The notes below the pieces were generated by a model. The model was not told the DNA's origin, searched no databases, and worked only from the letters and a program-made list of their open reading frames with translations. The translations under genes were made by a program, and so were the position numbers. A DNA stretch of 64,000 nucleotides from the NCBI RefSeq assembly GCF_014194695.1, contig NZ_JACIAH010000003.1, positions 62,001 to 126,000 on the forward strand. Reading direction: 5' to 3'. Of the stretch, positions 34,474 through 44,127 are shown one piece after another. Origin of the DNA: Rhizobium sp. BK399. Its GTDB lineage: Bacteria > Pseudomonadota > Alphaproteobacteria > Rhizobiales > Rhizobiaceae. How positions within the stretch are numbered: position 1 is the stretch's first letter; the number at the start of each line of letters is the position of its first letter.

Positions 34474-35790
34474 ATGCGTATTGTGATGATTGGCTCGGGC
34501 TATGTCGGCCTTGTCTCCGGTGCCTGCCTCGCCGATTTCGGCCATCATGTCACCTGCGTCGACAAATCGGCCGCGAAGATCGACGCGCTGGAAGCCGGCC
34601 AAGTTCCGATTTTTGAACCCGGTCTCGACGCCATCATCGAGCATAACCGCACTGCCGGCCGCCTCGACTTTTCCAAGGATCTGGCGTCTCCAGTTGCCGA
34701 GGCGGATGTCGTCTTCATCGCGGTCGGAACACCTTCGCGCCGCGGCGATGGCCACGCCGACTTGAGCTACGTCTATGCCGCGACCCGCGAGATCGCGGCA
34801 GCCGTTTCCGGGTTTACCGTTATCGTCACCAAGTCCACTGTTCCTGTCGGCACCGGTGATGAAATCGAGCGCATTTTCCGCGACGAGTTCCCGGAGAAGG
34901 ATATTGCGGTCGTCTCCAACCCCGAATTCCTGCGCGAAGGCGCGGCGATCACGGACTTCAAACGCCCGGATCGCATCGTCATCGGCACTGAAGAGCCGCG
35001 CGCCGTGGAAGTCATGCGTGAAGTCTATCGCCCGCTCTACCTCAACGAAGCGCCGCTTTATTTCTGCGAACGCCGCACCTCTGAGCTCATCAAGTACGCC
35101 GCCAACGCCTTCCTGGCGATGAAGATCACCTTCATCAACGAGATCGCAGACCTCTGCGAACAGCTCGGCGCCGATGTGCAGAAGGTCGCCAAGGGCATCG
35201 GGATGGACAAGCGCATCGGCGACAAGTTTCTGCATGCCGGCCCCGGTTACGGCGGTTCATGCTTCCCCAAGGATACGCTGGCACTGGTCAAGACCGCACA
35301 GGATCATGACAGCCCGGTTCGCCTGATCGAGACGACAGTCGCGATCAATGACAACCGCAAGCGCGCCATGGGCCGCAAGGTCATCGCAGCCTGCGACGGT
35401 AATGTTCGGGGCAAGAAGATCGCTATCCTCGGCCTGACCTTCAAGCCGAATACCGACGACATGCGTGACGCACCGTCGATCACCATCATCCAGGCGCTGC
35501 TGGACGGTGGCGCCAAGGTTCACGCCTTCGACCCGGAAGGCATGGAGATGGCGAAGGAAGTCATCGGCCCGATCACCTACGGCAAGGACCCATACGACAT
35601 TGCTGACGGTGCCGACGCCATTGTCATCGTGACAGAATGGGACGAGTTCCGCGCGCTCGATTTCAAGCGGCTGAAGTCTATGGTGAGAACCCCTGTTGTC
35701 GTCGACCTGCGCAACATCTACCCGGTCGCCGAAGTGACAAAGCACGGCTTCAGCTACTTTGCAGTCGGAAAGAAGAACGAGAAGAAGTAG
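34474..35790 (+). CDS. rkpK: UDP-glucose 6-dehydrogenase (RkpK)
   Basis: This enzyme oxidises UDP-glucose to UDP-glucuronate with two NAD. The N-terminal Rossmann site MIGSGYVGL, TKSTVPVGTG, NPEFLREG, and the catalytic loop GYGGSCFPKD with Cys263 are intact, as is the C-terminal LGLTFKPNTDDMRDAPS. The length of 438 residues is normal. The next gene, lpsL, starts on the base after its stop, as in the Sinorhizobium rkpK-lpsL pair, which provides uronic acids for capsule and LPS. Confidence 0.95.
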   Translation: MRIVMIGSGYVGLVSGACLADFGHHVTCVDKSAAKIDALEAGQVPIFEPGLDAIIEHNRTAGRLDFSKDLASPVAEADVVFIAVGTPSRRGDGHADLSYVYAATREIAAAVSGFTVIVTKSTVPVGTGDEIERIFRDEFPEKDIAVVSNPEFLREGAAITDFKRPDRIVIGTEEPRAVEVMREVYRPLYLNEAPLYFCERRTSELIKYAANAFLAMKITFINEIADLCEQLGADVQKVAKGIGMDKRIGDKFLHAGPGYGGSCFPKDTLALVKTAQDHDSPVRLIETTVAINDNRKRAMGRKVIAACDGNVRGKKIAILGLTFKPNTDDMRDAPSITIIQALLDGGAKVHAFDPEGMEMAKEVIGPITYGKDPYDIADGADAIVIVTEWDEFRALDFKRLKSMVRTPVVVDLRNIYPVAEVTKHGFSYFAVGKKNEKK

Positions 35791-36807
35791 ATGCGTTATT
35801 TCATCACCGGCACCGCAGGCTTCATCGGTTTTCATCTCGCCCGCCGCCTGCTGCAGGAGGGCAACGAAGTCACCGGCTTCGATGGCATGACGCACTACTA
35901 CAACATCAAGCTGAAGCACATGCGCAATGCCGCGCTGGCACAGTTTCCTGCCTTCCGCCCGGTGACGGCGATGCTGGAAGACCGCAATGCCCTGGAAGGC
36001 GCCATCGCGGACGCAAGGCCGGATGTGCTGGTCCACCTCGCAGCACAGGCCGGTGTGCGCTACAGCCTGGAAAATCCGCGCGCTTACCTGACATCAAATC
36101 TGGAAGGCTCCTGGAACATCCTGGAGATTGCCAAGGATGTCGGTGTCAGCCATCTCATGCTGGCATCGACGTCGTCCATCTATGGCGCCAATCCGACCGT
36201 TCCATTTCGCGAGACAGACCGTGCGGACGAACCGCTGACCTTCTACGCGGCGACGAAGAAATCGATGGAACTGATGGCGCACAGCTACGCCCATCTCCAC
36301 AAGGTCCCGACGACAGCCTTCCGCTTCTTCACTGTCTACGGCCCTTGGGGACGTCCCGATATGGCCCTCTTCAAGTTCGTCAAGAGCATGATGGAAGACC
36401 AGCCGATCGAGATCTACGGCGAAGGCAAGATGAGCCGCGACTTCACCTATATCGATGACCTCGTGGAGGCGATCCTCCGGCTTTCTTCCGTCGTTCCCTC
36501 GGAAGCGAATCGCGTGACCGACGAACGGGTGGAGACCCTCTCACATCAGGCGCCGTTCCGCGTCGTCAACATCGGTGGCGGTCAGCCCGAAAACCTGATG
36601 ACCTTTGTCGAGACCGTCGAAAGGGCACTCGGCCAGCCGGCCAAGCGCAAGATGCTGCCGATGCAGAAGGGTGACGTGCCGCGCACCTTTGCCAGCCCCG
36701 ACCTGTTGATGGCGCTGACCGGCTACAAGCCGGAGACAACGCTGGATATCGGCGTCAAGGCATTCGTCGACTGGTATCTGGAAGCGCGCGGCGAACTCGA
36801 ACCGTAG
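35791..36807 (+). CDS. lpsL: UDP-glucuronate 4-epimerase (LpsL)
   Basis: This 338-residue extended SDR converts UDP-glucuronate to UDP-galacturonate. It has the NAD site [16 protein letters not shown], substrate and active-site elements [24 protein letters not shown], the YAATKK Tyr/Lys pair and [15 protein letters not shown], which are typical of LpsL/GAE. It is directly abutted to rkpK with no gap, so translation is probably coupled. Confidence 0.94.
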   Translation: MRYFITGTAGFIGFHLARRLLQEGNEVTGFDGMTHYYNIKLKHMRNAALAQFPAFRPVTAMLEDRNALEGAIADARPDVLVHLAAQAGVRYSLENPRAYLTSNLEGSWNILEIAKDVGVSHLMLASTSSIYGANPTVPFRETDRADEPLTFYAATKKSMELMAHSYAHLHKVPTTAFRFFTVYGPWGRPDMALFKFVKSMMEDQPIEIYGEGKMSRDFTYIDDLVEAILRLSSVVPSEANRVTDERVETLSHQAPFRVVNIGGGQPENLMTFVETVERALGQPAKRKMLPMQKGDVPRTFASPDLLMALTGYKPETTLDIGVKAFVDWYLEARGELEP

Positions 36808-36820
36808 ACCTACCGTCTGG

Positions 36821-38602
36821 CTAACGGCGGAGGTTGGCGGCCAGCGCCTCCTTTTTCGATGCAAAAATCCCATCGATCTCGGACGCCGGCAGCGGATGGC
36901 CGAGCGCGAAGCCTTGCAACGTGTGACAGCCGAGCTTCGCGAGCGTCACCGCATGGTTTTCAGTCTCGACGCCTTCCGCAATCACGTCGACGCCGAGCGC
37001 CTTGCCGATCTCGACGATCGACTTGACGACGCGGCGTTGCTCGGACGAAGTATCCACCTCGCTGACCAGCTGCCGATCGATCTTCAGCCGGGCCGGTCGC
37101 AGCCGCACGAGGCCGATCAGCGACGCGTGGCCCGAGCCGAAATCATCGATCTCGATTTCGATACCCATTTGCTTGATGCGATCGACAGCCTGCAGAAGTT
37201 CATCGTCGCAATCATCCAGAAAGATCGTCTCGACGAGCTCGAAAACCAAAGCCCCTTCCGGTATCTCCAGCGTCTCCAAATCTTCGATCAATTGCGGATC
37301 GTAGAGCCGCTGTCCGGAGATATTGACCGAAATTCGCGGTAGGGCAGTTCCGTGCTGCCCCCAGCTCAGCCGATCCGCGAGCACGCGTCGCAGGATCGAA
37401 GCATCGATCTCGGAGGACAAGCCGAACTCGTCGGCGATTTTCAGGAATATACCGGGTGAGAGCGTGCCGCGCTCGCTATGATGCCAACGCGCCAATGCCT
37501 CGATTCCGACGATCTCCCGGGTGTGGGCATCGAGCTGCGGTTGGTAGAATGGAATGATGTCGCCCTGTTCCAGCGCGAGCTTCAACTCTTCGGCAAGACG
37601 CCGCTTACCCATCAAATCGTCTTTGAGCTGCTGCGAGAAGAACTCGATGCGGTCGCGCCCTGATGTTTTTGCCTGATAGAGCGCGATGTCCGACTCTGCG
37701 AGGAGGTTGGAACCCGAGCGATCCGATGACCAGGAAATGCCGATTGAAGCTCCGGATTGCAACATTTCGTGGCCGAAGCGAATCTTCTTCTTCAAGCGTC
37801 GCTGCACGTCGCGCGCCATCCGGTTTAGATCTGTCAGACCACCGAAATTGACCAGCAGGATGACGAATTCATCTCCGCCGATACGCGCCGCCATGGCCGC
37901 CTTCGGAACAGCCGTCTCGATCCGCAAGGCGGCAGCCCGCAACACGGTGTCGCCCGCGACATGGCCATGGCTGTCGTTGATCTGCTTGAACTCATCGAGG
38001 TCGAGATGCAGGACTGCAAGCGTAGAGACCGAGGCATCCTCCGCCAGTTCCGCCAGACGCTTGTCGAAAAGACGACGGTTGGGAAGTCCCGTCAAGTAGT
38101 CGTGTTCCGCTGCATGTTCGATGCGGGCACTGCTCTCCTCCAAGGCCAAGGCACGCGCCTCGGCAACGGTGCGCTGACGGGCAGCCTCGTTCGCGAGCAG
38201 GACGTCCGCCGTAACGTCCCATTCGGCACCAATGAAGAAGGGGGATCCTTCCTCGTTGACATAGAAATGGGCCCGTGACCGGATATGCCGTATCTCACCG
38301 TTCGGCCAAACGATCCGGAACTCTGAATTGTATAGCCCACGCCGCGCAGTCGCTTCCTCGAATTCCAGTTCGGCGCGCTCGCGATCGTCGGGATGAATTG
38401 CATCCGACCAGACAGCCGTCGGGACCGGACCATTGCCTCGTCCGGTCTGGTACAGTCGATGCATCTGGACGTCCCAGGAAATCTCATTCTGAGCGAGATT
38501 GTGCTCCCACACACCAATCTGGGACGCATCGAGCGCAAGCTCAAGGCGCCGCAGGATGTCCTGGAACTCTCGTTCGGACCGTGTGGGACTGCTCGATGCC
38601 AA
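36821..38602 (-). CDS. PAS-GGDEF-EAL cyclic-di-GMP signalling protein
   Basis: This 593-residue cytoplasmic protein has a PAS domain (about 15-135, IGVWEHNLAQNEISWD), GGDEF (about 165-325, RIGGDEFVILL near 241) and EAL (about 340-580). The cyclase motif is intact. The phosphodiesterase residues are also intact: GIEALARW, FELVETIF, DDFGSGHASLIG, LKID and EGVE. Either or both activities are possible, tuned by the PAS domain. There are no transmembrane segments. The only start in frame is TTG at 38602, with GAGG about 11 bases upstream. It converges on lpsL, and c-di-GMP often controls polysaccharide output, so the neighbourhood may be functional. Confidence 0.92.
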   Translation of the reverse strand: MASSSPTRSEREFQDILRRLELALDASQIGVWEHNLAQNEISWDVQMHRLYQTGRGNGPVPTAVWSDAIHPDDRERAELEFEEATARRGLYNSEFRIVWPNGEIRHIRSRAHFYVNEEGSPFFIGAEWDVTADVLLANEAARQRTVAEARALALEESSARIEHAAEHDYLTGLPNRRLFDKRLAELAEDASVSTLAVLHLDLDEFKQINDSHGHVAGDTVLRAAALRIETAVPKAAMAARIGGDEFVILLVNFGGLTDLNRMARDVQRRLKKKIRFGHEMLQSGASIGISWSSDRSGSNLLAESDIALYQAKTSGRDRIEFFSQQLKDDLMGKRRLAEELKLALEQGDIIPFYQPQLDAHTREIVGIEALARWHHSERGTLSPGIFLKIADEFGLSSEIDASILRRVLADRLSWGQHGTALPRISVNISGQRLYDPQLIEDLETLEIPEGALVFELVETIFLDDCDDELLQAVDRIKQMGIEIEIDDFGSGHASLIGLVRLRPARLKIDRQLVSEVDTSSEQRRVVKSIVEIGKALGVDVIAEGVETENHAVTLAKLGCHTLQGFALGHPLPASEIDGIFASKKEALAANLRR

Positions 38603-38786
38603 CGCCGTTCAAGCCTCATACAGCTTTCAGTAACAGTAGGGTATCGGTCCTCGTGCGAGGAATCTCATTATGCGGGCAGAACCAACCTTTTGGCGAGAGA
38701 TTAATTAGGATGCACTAAAAATCCATCAACAACTGTAGGCGAAACACAGCACTCGATCTTGGCAGAGATCCAGTGGACTAGGCAAT

Positions 38787-39683
38787 TCAGCCTTTCGAGG
38801 AACGAAGATTCTTTTGTTCGAGTTGCAACAGCAAGCCGCTATGATCGGTTTCGCCACCGCCATGTTCGACGAACTCCGCAAATTCGGCACGCACCGCTTG
38901 CGTCAACGGCAGGGCTAGAGCGAGACCGTCGGCAGTCGCGATGATGTTGTTCAGATCCTTGAGTTGCAGTTTGGAGGGACCTGCGATTCCGAAATCGCGA
39001 TCAACCATTCGCTGACCGTGAACATCCAGGATCCGGCTTTCGGCAAAACCGCCCCGGATCGCGCGGCGAAATGCCTCACGCGAACCGCCCCCCGCCTCGA
39101 CGAGCAGCATAGCCTCGGCAACGGCGCCGATCGTTATGGCAACGATCTGCTGGTTCCCAAGCTTTGCGAGCTGCCCGCAACCGCTCGGTCCAACATGCGT
39201 AACGCGGCCAAGCGGCGCAAAGACGTCCGCCAGCTCTTCAATCAGCTTGGCGTCGCCGCCTGCCATGATCGCAAGCGTACCGGCAGCCGCGCCGACCACA
39301 CCGCCCGACACCGGCGCATCGAGATGTGCAATGCCACGCTCGGCGAGTTTCGAGGAATGCTCTCGCGCCGCATCCGGGGCAATGGAACTGGAATCGATGA
39401 CGACCGCGCCGGTATCGAGCGCCTCTGCGGCGCCTTGCTTGAACAACACGTCCTCTACTGCCGTTCCGTCAGTGAGCATCGTGAAAACCACCGATGCTCC
39501 CTCGACCGCAGCAGCTGGCGTATCGGCAACCACCGCGCCGTCCCCGGCAAGTTCCTGCGCCTTGGCATGATTGCGATTCCAGACCGTGACGGCAAAGCCG
39601 GCGTGGAGCAAGCGGCGAGCCATCGGTGCGCCCATCAGCCCTGTCCCCAGGAATGCAATGCTGCGCGATTTGCTGGTCGTCAT
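38787..39683 (-). CDS. ltnD: Beta-hydroxyacid dehydrogenase, LtnD-like
   Basis: This 298-residue protein is of the 3-hydroxyisobutyrate/6-phosphogluconate dehydrogenase superfamily. It has the NAD(P) site FLGTGLMGAPMARRLL (10-25), substrate loop DAPVSGGVVGAAAGTLAIM, and catalytic Lys in the GQLAKLGNQQ block. The upstream denD-like gene overlaps it by 4 bases (ATGA). That pairing suggests oxidation of four-carbon sugar acids such as L-threonate; tartronate semialdehyde reductase is the alternative. Confidence 0.8.
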   Translation of the reverse strand: MTTSKSRSIAFLGTGLMGAPMARRLLHAGFAVTVWNRNHAKAQELAGDGAVVADTPAAAVEGASVVFTMLTDGTAVEDVLFKQGAAEALDTGAVVIDSSSIAPDAAREHSSKLAERGIAHLDAPVSGGVVGAAAGTLAIMAGGDAKLIEELADVFAPLGRVTHVGPSGCGQLAKLGNQQIVAITIGAVAEAMLLVEAGGGSREAFRRAIRGGFAESRILDVHGQRMVDRDFGIAGPSKLQLKDLNNIIATADGLALALPLTQAVRAEFAEFVEHGGGETDHSGLLLQLEQKNLRSSKG

Positions 39684-40663
39684 AGCCGTCCTCCCAGTTC
39701 ATCCTCGATATGCACGCGAATAATGTCGTCGAAAGAAGCATCGGCGACGAAACCCAACTTTCTCGCGCGCTCGGCCGCGAATGCCTGCGGCCAACCGGAC
39801 ACGATCTTCATGACTAGCTCATCGGGTTCGCGTCGGATCAGAGTGACGGCCTTTTCTCCTGCGATCTTGCGCAACGCTTCAATCTGCTCCCCCACCGTAG
39901 CGCTGACACCCGGCATCGTCAGGCTGCGGCGGGCGCCAAGCGGCTCGAGATCGATACTGGCGGCATGGATGAGAAAGCCGACGGCCGAACGCGGCGACGC
40001 ATGCCAATGACGGACAGTTTCCGGCACCGGCAGGATTGCCTCCTGCCCGGCCAATGGTTCGCGCACGATGCCGGAGAAGAAACCGGAGGCAGCTTTATTC
40101 GGTTTGCCGGGACGGACGCAGATCGTCGGCAACCGGACGCCGATGCCGTCGATGAAGCCCCGGCGCGTATAATCTGCCAGGAGCAATTCGCCCATCGCCT
40201 TCTGCGTGCCATAGCTCGTCAACGGTGTGAGATTGAAATCGTCAGGGATCACCTCGGGGAATGGTGCTCCGAAGACCGCGATGGACGAGGTGAAAACGAC
40301 GCAGGGCCGATAGCCGTCCTGAAGATGTGCCTCCCGGATCGCCTCAAGAAGCGCACGCGTGCCTTCTAGATTAATGCCGTAACCTTTTTCGAAATCCAGC
40401 TCAGCCTCGCCCGACACGATTGCGGCGAGATGAAACACCACATCGGGCCGCGAGGCGATAATTCGCGCGGCTTGCCCTGGACCAGAAACGTCGATCGCGC
40501 TGGTCTCGACACGCCCGTTGAACCCTTCAGGCGCGGCGGGAATGACGACATCAACAAGAGAAAGCCGATTGATCGACTGGCCTACTAGCCGTCCATCCGA
40601 GACAAGCCGCGCCGTCAATTTGCGCCCGATCATTCCAGCTGCGCCGATAATCGCGATATGCAC
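39680..40663 (-). CDS. denD: D-erythronate dehydrogenase-like SDR (DenD)
   Basis: This 327-residue extended SDR has IIGAAGMIGRKLTARL at the N-terminus, FHLAAIVSGEAELDFEKGY, FTSSIAVFGAP, catalytic SYGTQKAMGE (Tyr/Lys) and GVRLPTICVRPGKPNKAASGF, all typical of DenD. DenD oxidises D-erythronate to 2-oxo-tetronate. The usual kinase (OtnK), decarboxylase (OtnC) and isomerase (OtnI) genes are not next to it, so the pathway must be completed from elsewhere or the pair has another substrate. Confidence 0.82.
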   Translation of the reverse strand: MHIAIIGAAGMIGRKLTARLVSDGRLVGQSINRLSLVDVVIPAAPEGFNGRVETSAIDVSGPGQAARIIASRPDVVFHLAAIVSGEAELDFEKGYGINLEGTRALLEAIREAHLQDGYRPCVVFTSSIAVFGAPFPEVIPDDFNLTPLTSYGTQKAMGELLLADYTRRGFIDGIGVRLPTICVRPGKPNKAASGFFSGIVREPLAGQEAILPVPETVRHWHASPRSAVGFLIHAASIDLEPLGARRSLTMPGVSATVGEQIEALRKIAGEKAVTLIRREPDELVMKIVSGWPQAFAAERARKLGFVADASFDDIIRVHIEDELGGRL

Positions 40664-40752
40664 TGGCTGCCTCCATCAATCGTTGCAGTGTGCGACTCCC
40701 CTCGCCCTGCATCCCTTTTGAGACATAGCCGTATGGCTCTCCCATGAAAACA

Positions 40753-40781
40753 GGAAAGGCGGAGCATTGCTCCGCCTTTCC
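40753..40781 (-). terminator. Terminator hairpin after the RND operon
   Basis: A 29-bp near-perfect palindrome (GGAAAGGCGGAGCA on each arm with one central base) lies 22 bases past the pump's stop. On the minus strand it is followed by TGTTTTC, a weak T tract. Confidence 0.7.
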
Positions 40782-40802
40782 ACGTCTCGCCGCTCGGAGG
40801 GG

Positions 40803-43800
40803 CTATTCGGCAGCGAGTCGTATGATTTCGGCTTCCTCCGCATCGTGCTCGTGCTCCTTGTGCTGGATCAGCGGGCGGTTGCCCGACAGCTTGCGGACCA
40901 GCACGTAGAAGACGGGCGTCATGAAGATGCCGAAGAAGGTGACCCCGATCATGCCCGAGAACACCGCCACACCCATGGCGGCGCGCATCTCGGCACCCGC
41001 ACCGGTCGAGGTGACCAGCGGCACGACACCCATGATGAACGCCATTGATGTCATCAGGATCGGGCGCAGACGCAGGCGGCTTGCCTCGATGGCAGCCTGA
41101 ACCGGAGTCCGTCCTTCGAATTCCAGCTCGCGGGCGAATTCCACGATCAGGATCGCGTTCTTCGCCGAGAGGCCGACAAGGACCACCAGACCGATCTGCG
41201 TGAAGATGTTGTTGTCTCCACCGGTCAGCCAGACGCCCGTCAACGCCGCCAGCACGCCCATCGGCACGATCATGATGATCGCGATCGGCAAGGCAAGGCT
41301 CTCGTACTGCGCAGCGAGCACCAGGAACACCAGCAGCAGCGCCAGCGGGAAGACGATCACGCCCGAGTTGCCGGCCAGGATCTGCTGATAGGTCAGATCC
41401 GTCCATTCGAAGCTGATGCCCTTCGGCAAGGTCTCTTCGGCGATCTTTTCGATCGCTGCCTGAGCCTGGCCGGAGGAGAAGCCCGGAGCAGGACCGCCGT
41501 TGATATCGGCGGAGAGGAAACCGTTATAACGGTTGGTCCGCTCCGGCCCGGTTGTCGCGTTCACCTTCAGGAGCGCAGACAGCGGGATCATCTGGCCCGA
41601 TGCCGAACGAACCTTCAGCTTGCCGATATCCTCGGGCTGCGCCCGGAACTTGGCATCGGCCTGGACGCGCACGCTGTAGGTACGGCCGAAGGCGTTGAAG
41701 TCGTTGACATAGAGCGAACCGAGGTAGATCTGCAGCGTCTCGAAAACGTCGGTTACCGGGACGCCAAGCTGTTCCGCCTTCTCACGGTCGAGATCGGCAT
41801 AGAGCTGCGGAACATTGATCTGGTAGGCAGAGAAGATGCCCGTCAGCTCAGGCGTCTGGTAGGCCTTGGCGATCATCGCCTTGTTGGCCTCGTCGAGCAC
41901 CTGATAGCCGAGACCGGCGCGGTCTTCGAGCTGCATCTTGAAGCCACCGGTCGTGCCGAGACCATTGACCGGCGGCGGCGGGAACATCGCGATGAAGGCA
42001 TCCTGGATCGCCCCGAACTTCTGGTTCAGGGACATGGCAATCGCGCCGCCCGAAAGCGCCGGCGACTTGCGCTCCTCGAAATCCTTCAGCGTCACAAAGA
42101 CGATGCCGGCGTTCGAGGAGTTGGTGAAGCCGTTGATCGACAGGCCCGGGAAGGCGATCGCATGCGCGACGCCAGGCTCTGCCATGGCGATGTCGCTCAT
42201 CCGCTTGATGACGTCTTCGGTACGGTCAAGGCTGGCGGCATCCGGCAGCTGGGCAAAGCCGATCAGATACTGCTTGTCCTGCGCCGGCACGAAGCCGCCC
42301 GGCACGGCATTGAAGAGCCCGTAGGTCGCGCCTGCCAGCACGACATACACAAGCATGACGATGCTCTTGCGCGACAGCAGACCGCCGACGCCCTTGCCAT
42401 AGCCTCGCGAACCGGCGCCAAAGGCCTTGTTGAAGCCACGGAAGAACCAGCCGAAGACGGCGTCCATGGCGCGGGTCAGCCAGTCACGCTTGGCGTGATG
42501 GTCCTGCAGCAGCAGCGAAGCCAGAGCCGGAGACAGCGTCAGCGAGTTGAAGGCCGAAATGACCGTCGAGATCGCAATCGTCAGCGCGAACTGGCGATAG
42601 AACTGTCCGGACAGACCGGAGATGAAGGCGAGCGGCACGAAGACCGCGACAAGCACCAGCGCGATCGCGATGATCGGACCAGACACTTCCTTCATGGCCT
42701 TGTAGGTGGCAGCCCGCGGGCTGAGACCATTTTCGATGTTTCGCTCGACGTTTTCGACAACGACGATCGCGTCGTCCACCACGATACCGATCGCCAATAC
42801 GAGGCCGAAGAGACTGAGCGCGTTGATCGAGAAGCCGAAGACATACATCACCGCGAACGTGCCGATGATCGAAACCGGAACGGCAATCAGCGGGATGATC
42901 GAGGCGCGCCATGTCTGCAGGAACAGAATGACGACGATGACCACGAGCGCGATGGCTTCGAGCAGCGTATCGACGACCTTCTCGATCGACGAACGGACGA
43001 ACTTCGTCGTGTCATAGACGATCTCGTAGCTGACGCCGTCAGGCATGGCGGTCTTCAGCTCTTCCATCGTCTTCTGGACTTCGTCCGAGATGGTGATGGC
43101 GTTGGAACCAGGAGACTGGAAGACCGGAATGGCGACCGCCGGCTTGCCGTCGAGAATCGAGCGCAGCGAATAATCGGCAGCGCCGAGTTCGATACGGGCG
43201 ACGTCGCGCAGGCGGGTGATCTCTCCGTTCGTGCCGGTCTTGACGATGATGTTGCCGAACTGCTCAGGCGTCTGCAGACGGCCCTGCGCATTGACGTTCA
43301 GCTGCAGGTCGACACCCGACAGGCTGGGCGAAGCGCCGATGGTGCCGGCTGCGGCCTGGACGTTCTGGCCACGGATCGCATTGGTGACGTCGCTGGCGGC
43401 AAGGCCATGCTCGGCCGCCTTCTGCGGGTCGATCCAGACGCGCATCGAATAGTCGCCCGAACCGAACACTTGTACCTGGCCGACGCCATCGATGCGCGCC
43501 AACCGGTCCTTGATGTTGAGGACGCCGTAGTTGCGCAGATAGGTGATGTCGTAGCGGTTGTCAGGCGAGATCAGGTTCACGACCATCATCAGGTCGGGAG
43601 AGCTCTTGACCGTCGTGATGCCGATGGTCTTCACCTCTTCCGGCAGACGCGGTTCGGCCTGCGACACGCGGTTCTGGACGAGCTGCTGTGCCTTGTCGGG
43701 GTCGGTGCCAAGCTTGAAGGTGACCGTCAGCGTCATGACGCCGTCCGAGGTCGCCTGGCTGGACATGTAGAGCATGCCCTCGACGCCGTTGATCTGCTCT

Positions 43801-44003
43801 TCGAGCGGTGTCGCGACCGTCTGCGCGATGACCTCCGGGTTTGCACCGGGATAGGTGGCGCGCACGACGATCGATGGCGGAACGACTTCCGGATATTCGG
43901 AAATCGGCAGTGAACGCAGGCCAAGCAGGCCGGCGACCACGATGAGGACCGATAGAACTCCGGCGAACACCGGACGGTCGACAAAGAATCTGGAGAAATT
44001 CAT
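40803..44003 (-). CDS. RND multidrug efflux permease (HAE1/AcrB-like)
   Basis: This 1066-residue inner-membrane proton antiporter has twelve helices in two repeats with large periplasmic loops. The TM4 proton-relay pair is present (GIVVDDAIVVVENVER, Asp near 408-409) and TM10 Lys (GLSAKNAILIVEFA). It begins MNFSRFFVDRPVFAGVLSVL. I chose ATG 44003 with GAGAGGG 8 bases upstream; the frame is open 12 codons more. The adaptor gene lies 124 bases upstream. No outer-membrane partner is encoded nearby. It is 1 kb-scale related to the second pump at 56-59 kb but clearly a distinct paralogue. Confidence 0.94.
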   Translation of the reverse strand: MNFSRFFVDRPVFAGVLSVLIVVAGLLGLRSLPISEYPEVVPPSIVVRATYPGANPEVIAQTVATPLEEQINGVEGMLYMSSQATSDGVMTLTVTFKLGTDPDKAQQLVQNRVSQAEPRLPEEVKTIGITTVKSSPDLMMVVNLISPDNRYDITYLRNYGVLNIKDRLARIDGVGQVQVFGSGDYSMRVWIDPQKAAEHGLAASDVTNAIRGQNVQAAAGTIGASPSLSGVDLQLNVNAQGRLQTPEQFGNIIVKTGTNGEITRLRDVARIELGAADYSLRSILDGKPAVAIPVFQSPGSNAITISDEVQKTMEELKTAMPDGVSYEIVYDTTKFVRSSIEKVVDTLLEAIALVVIVVILFLQTWRASIIPLIAVPVSIIGTFAVMYVFGFSINALSLFGLVLAIGIVVDDAIVVVENVERNIENGLSPRAATYKAMKEVSGPIIAIALVLVAVFVPLAFISGLSGQFYRQFALTIAISTVISAFNSLTLSPALASLLLQDHHAKRDWLTRAMDAVFGWFFRGFNKAFGAGSRGYGKGVGGLLSRKSIVMLVYVVLAGATYGLFNAVPGGFVPAQDKQYLIGFAQLPDAASLDRTEDVIKRMSDIAMAEPGVAHAIAFPGLSINGFTNSSNAGIVFVTLKDFEERKSPALSGGAIAMSLNQKFGAIQDAFIAMFPPPPVNGLGTTGGFKMQLEDRAGLGYQVLDEANKAMIAKAYQTPELTGIFSAYQINVPQLYADLDREKAEQLGVPVTDVFETLQIYLGSLYVNDFNAFGRTYSVRVQADAKFRAQPEDIGKLKVRSASGQMIPLSALLKVNATTGPERTNRYNGFLSADINGGPAPGFSSGQAQAAIEKIAEETLPKGISFEWTDLTYQQILAGNSGVIVFPLALLLVFLVLAAQYESLALPIAIIMIVPMGVLAALTGVWLTGGDNNIFTQIGLVVLVGLSAKNAILIVEFARELEFEGRTPVQAAIEASRLRLRPILMTSMAFIMGVVPLVTSTGAGAEMRAAMGVAVFSGMIGVTFFGIFMTPVFYVLVRKLSGNRPLIQHKEHEHDAEEAEIIRLAAE

Positions 44004-44127
44004 TTCAAAGCCCTCTCCGGGATGAAATTTTGGATGCAACGACCCTCTCCGGCGGTTGGGAGGCCGCCGGTGGGTCGGGTCATTTCGGAATTAACGCGGA
44101 GCGCCGGGACGCTCCGGATGCTTCGAC

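Noticed and set aside
42162-43913. 583-codon plus-strand frame antisense to the first RND permease
   Set aside because: Asp/Arg/His-heavy composition typical of a high-GC antisense frame; the opposite strand is a complete, conserved permease.
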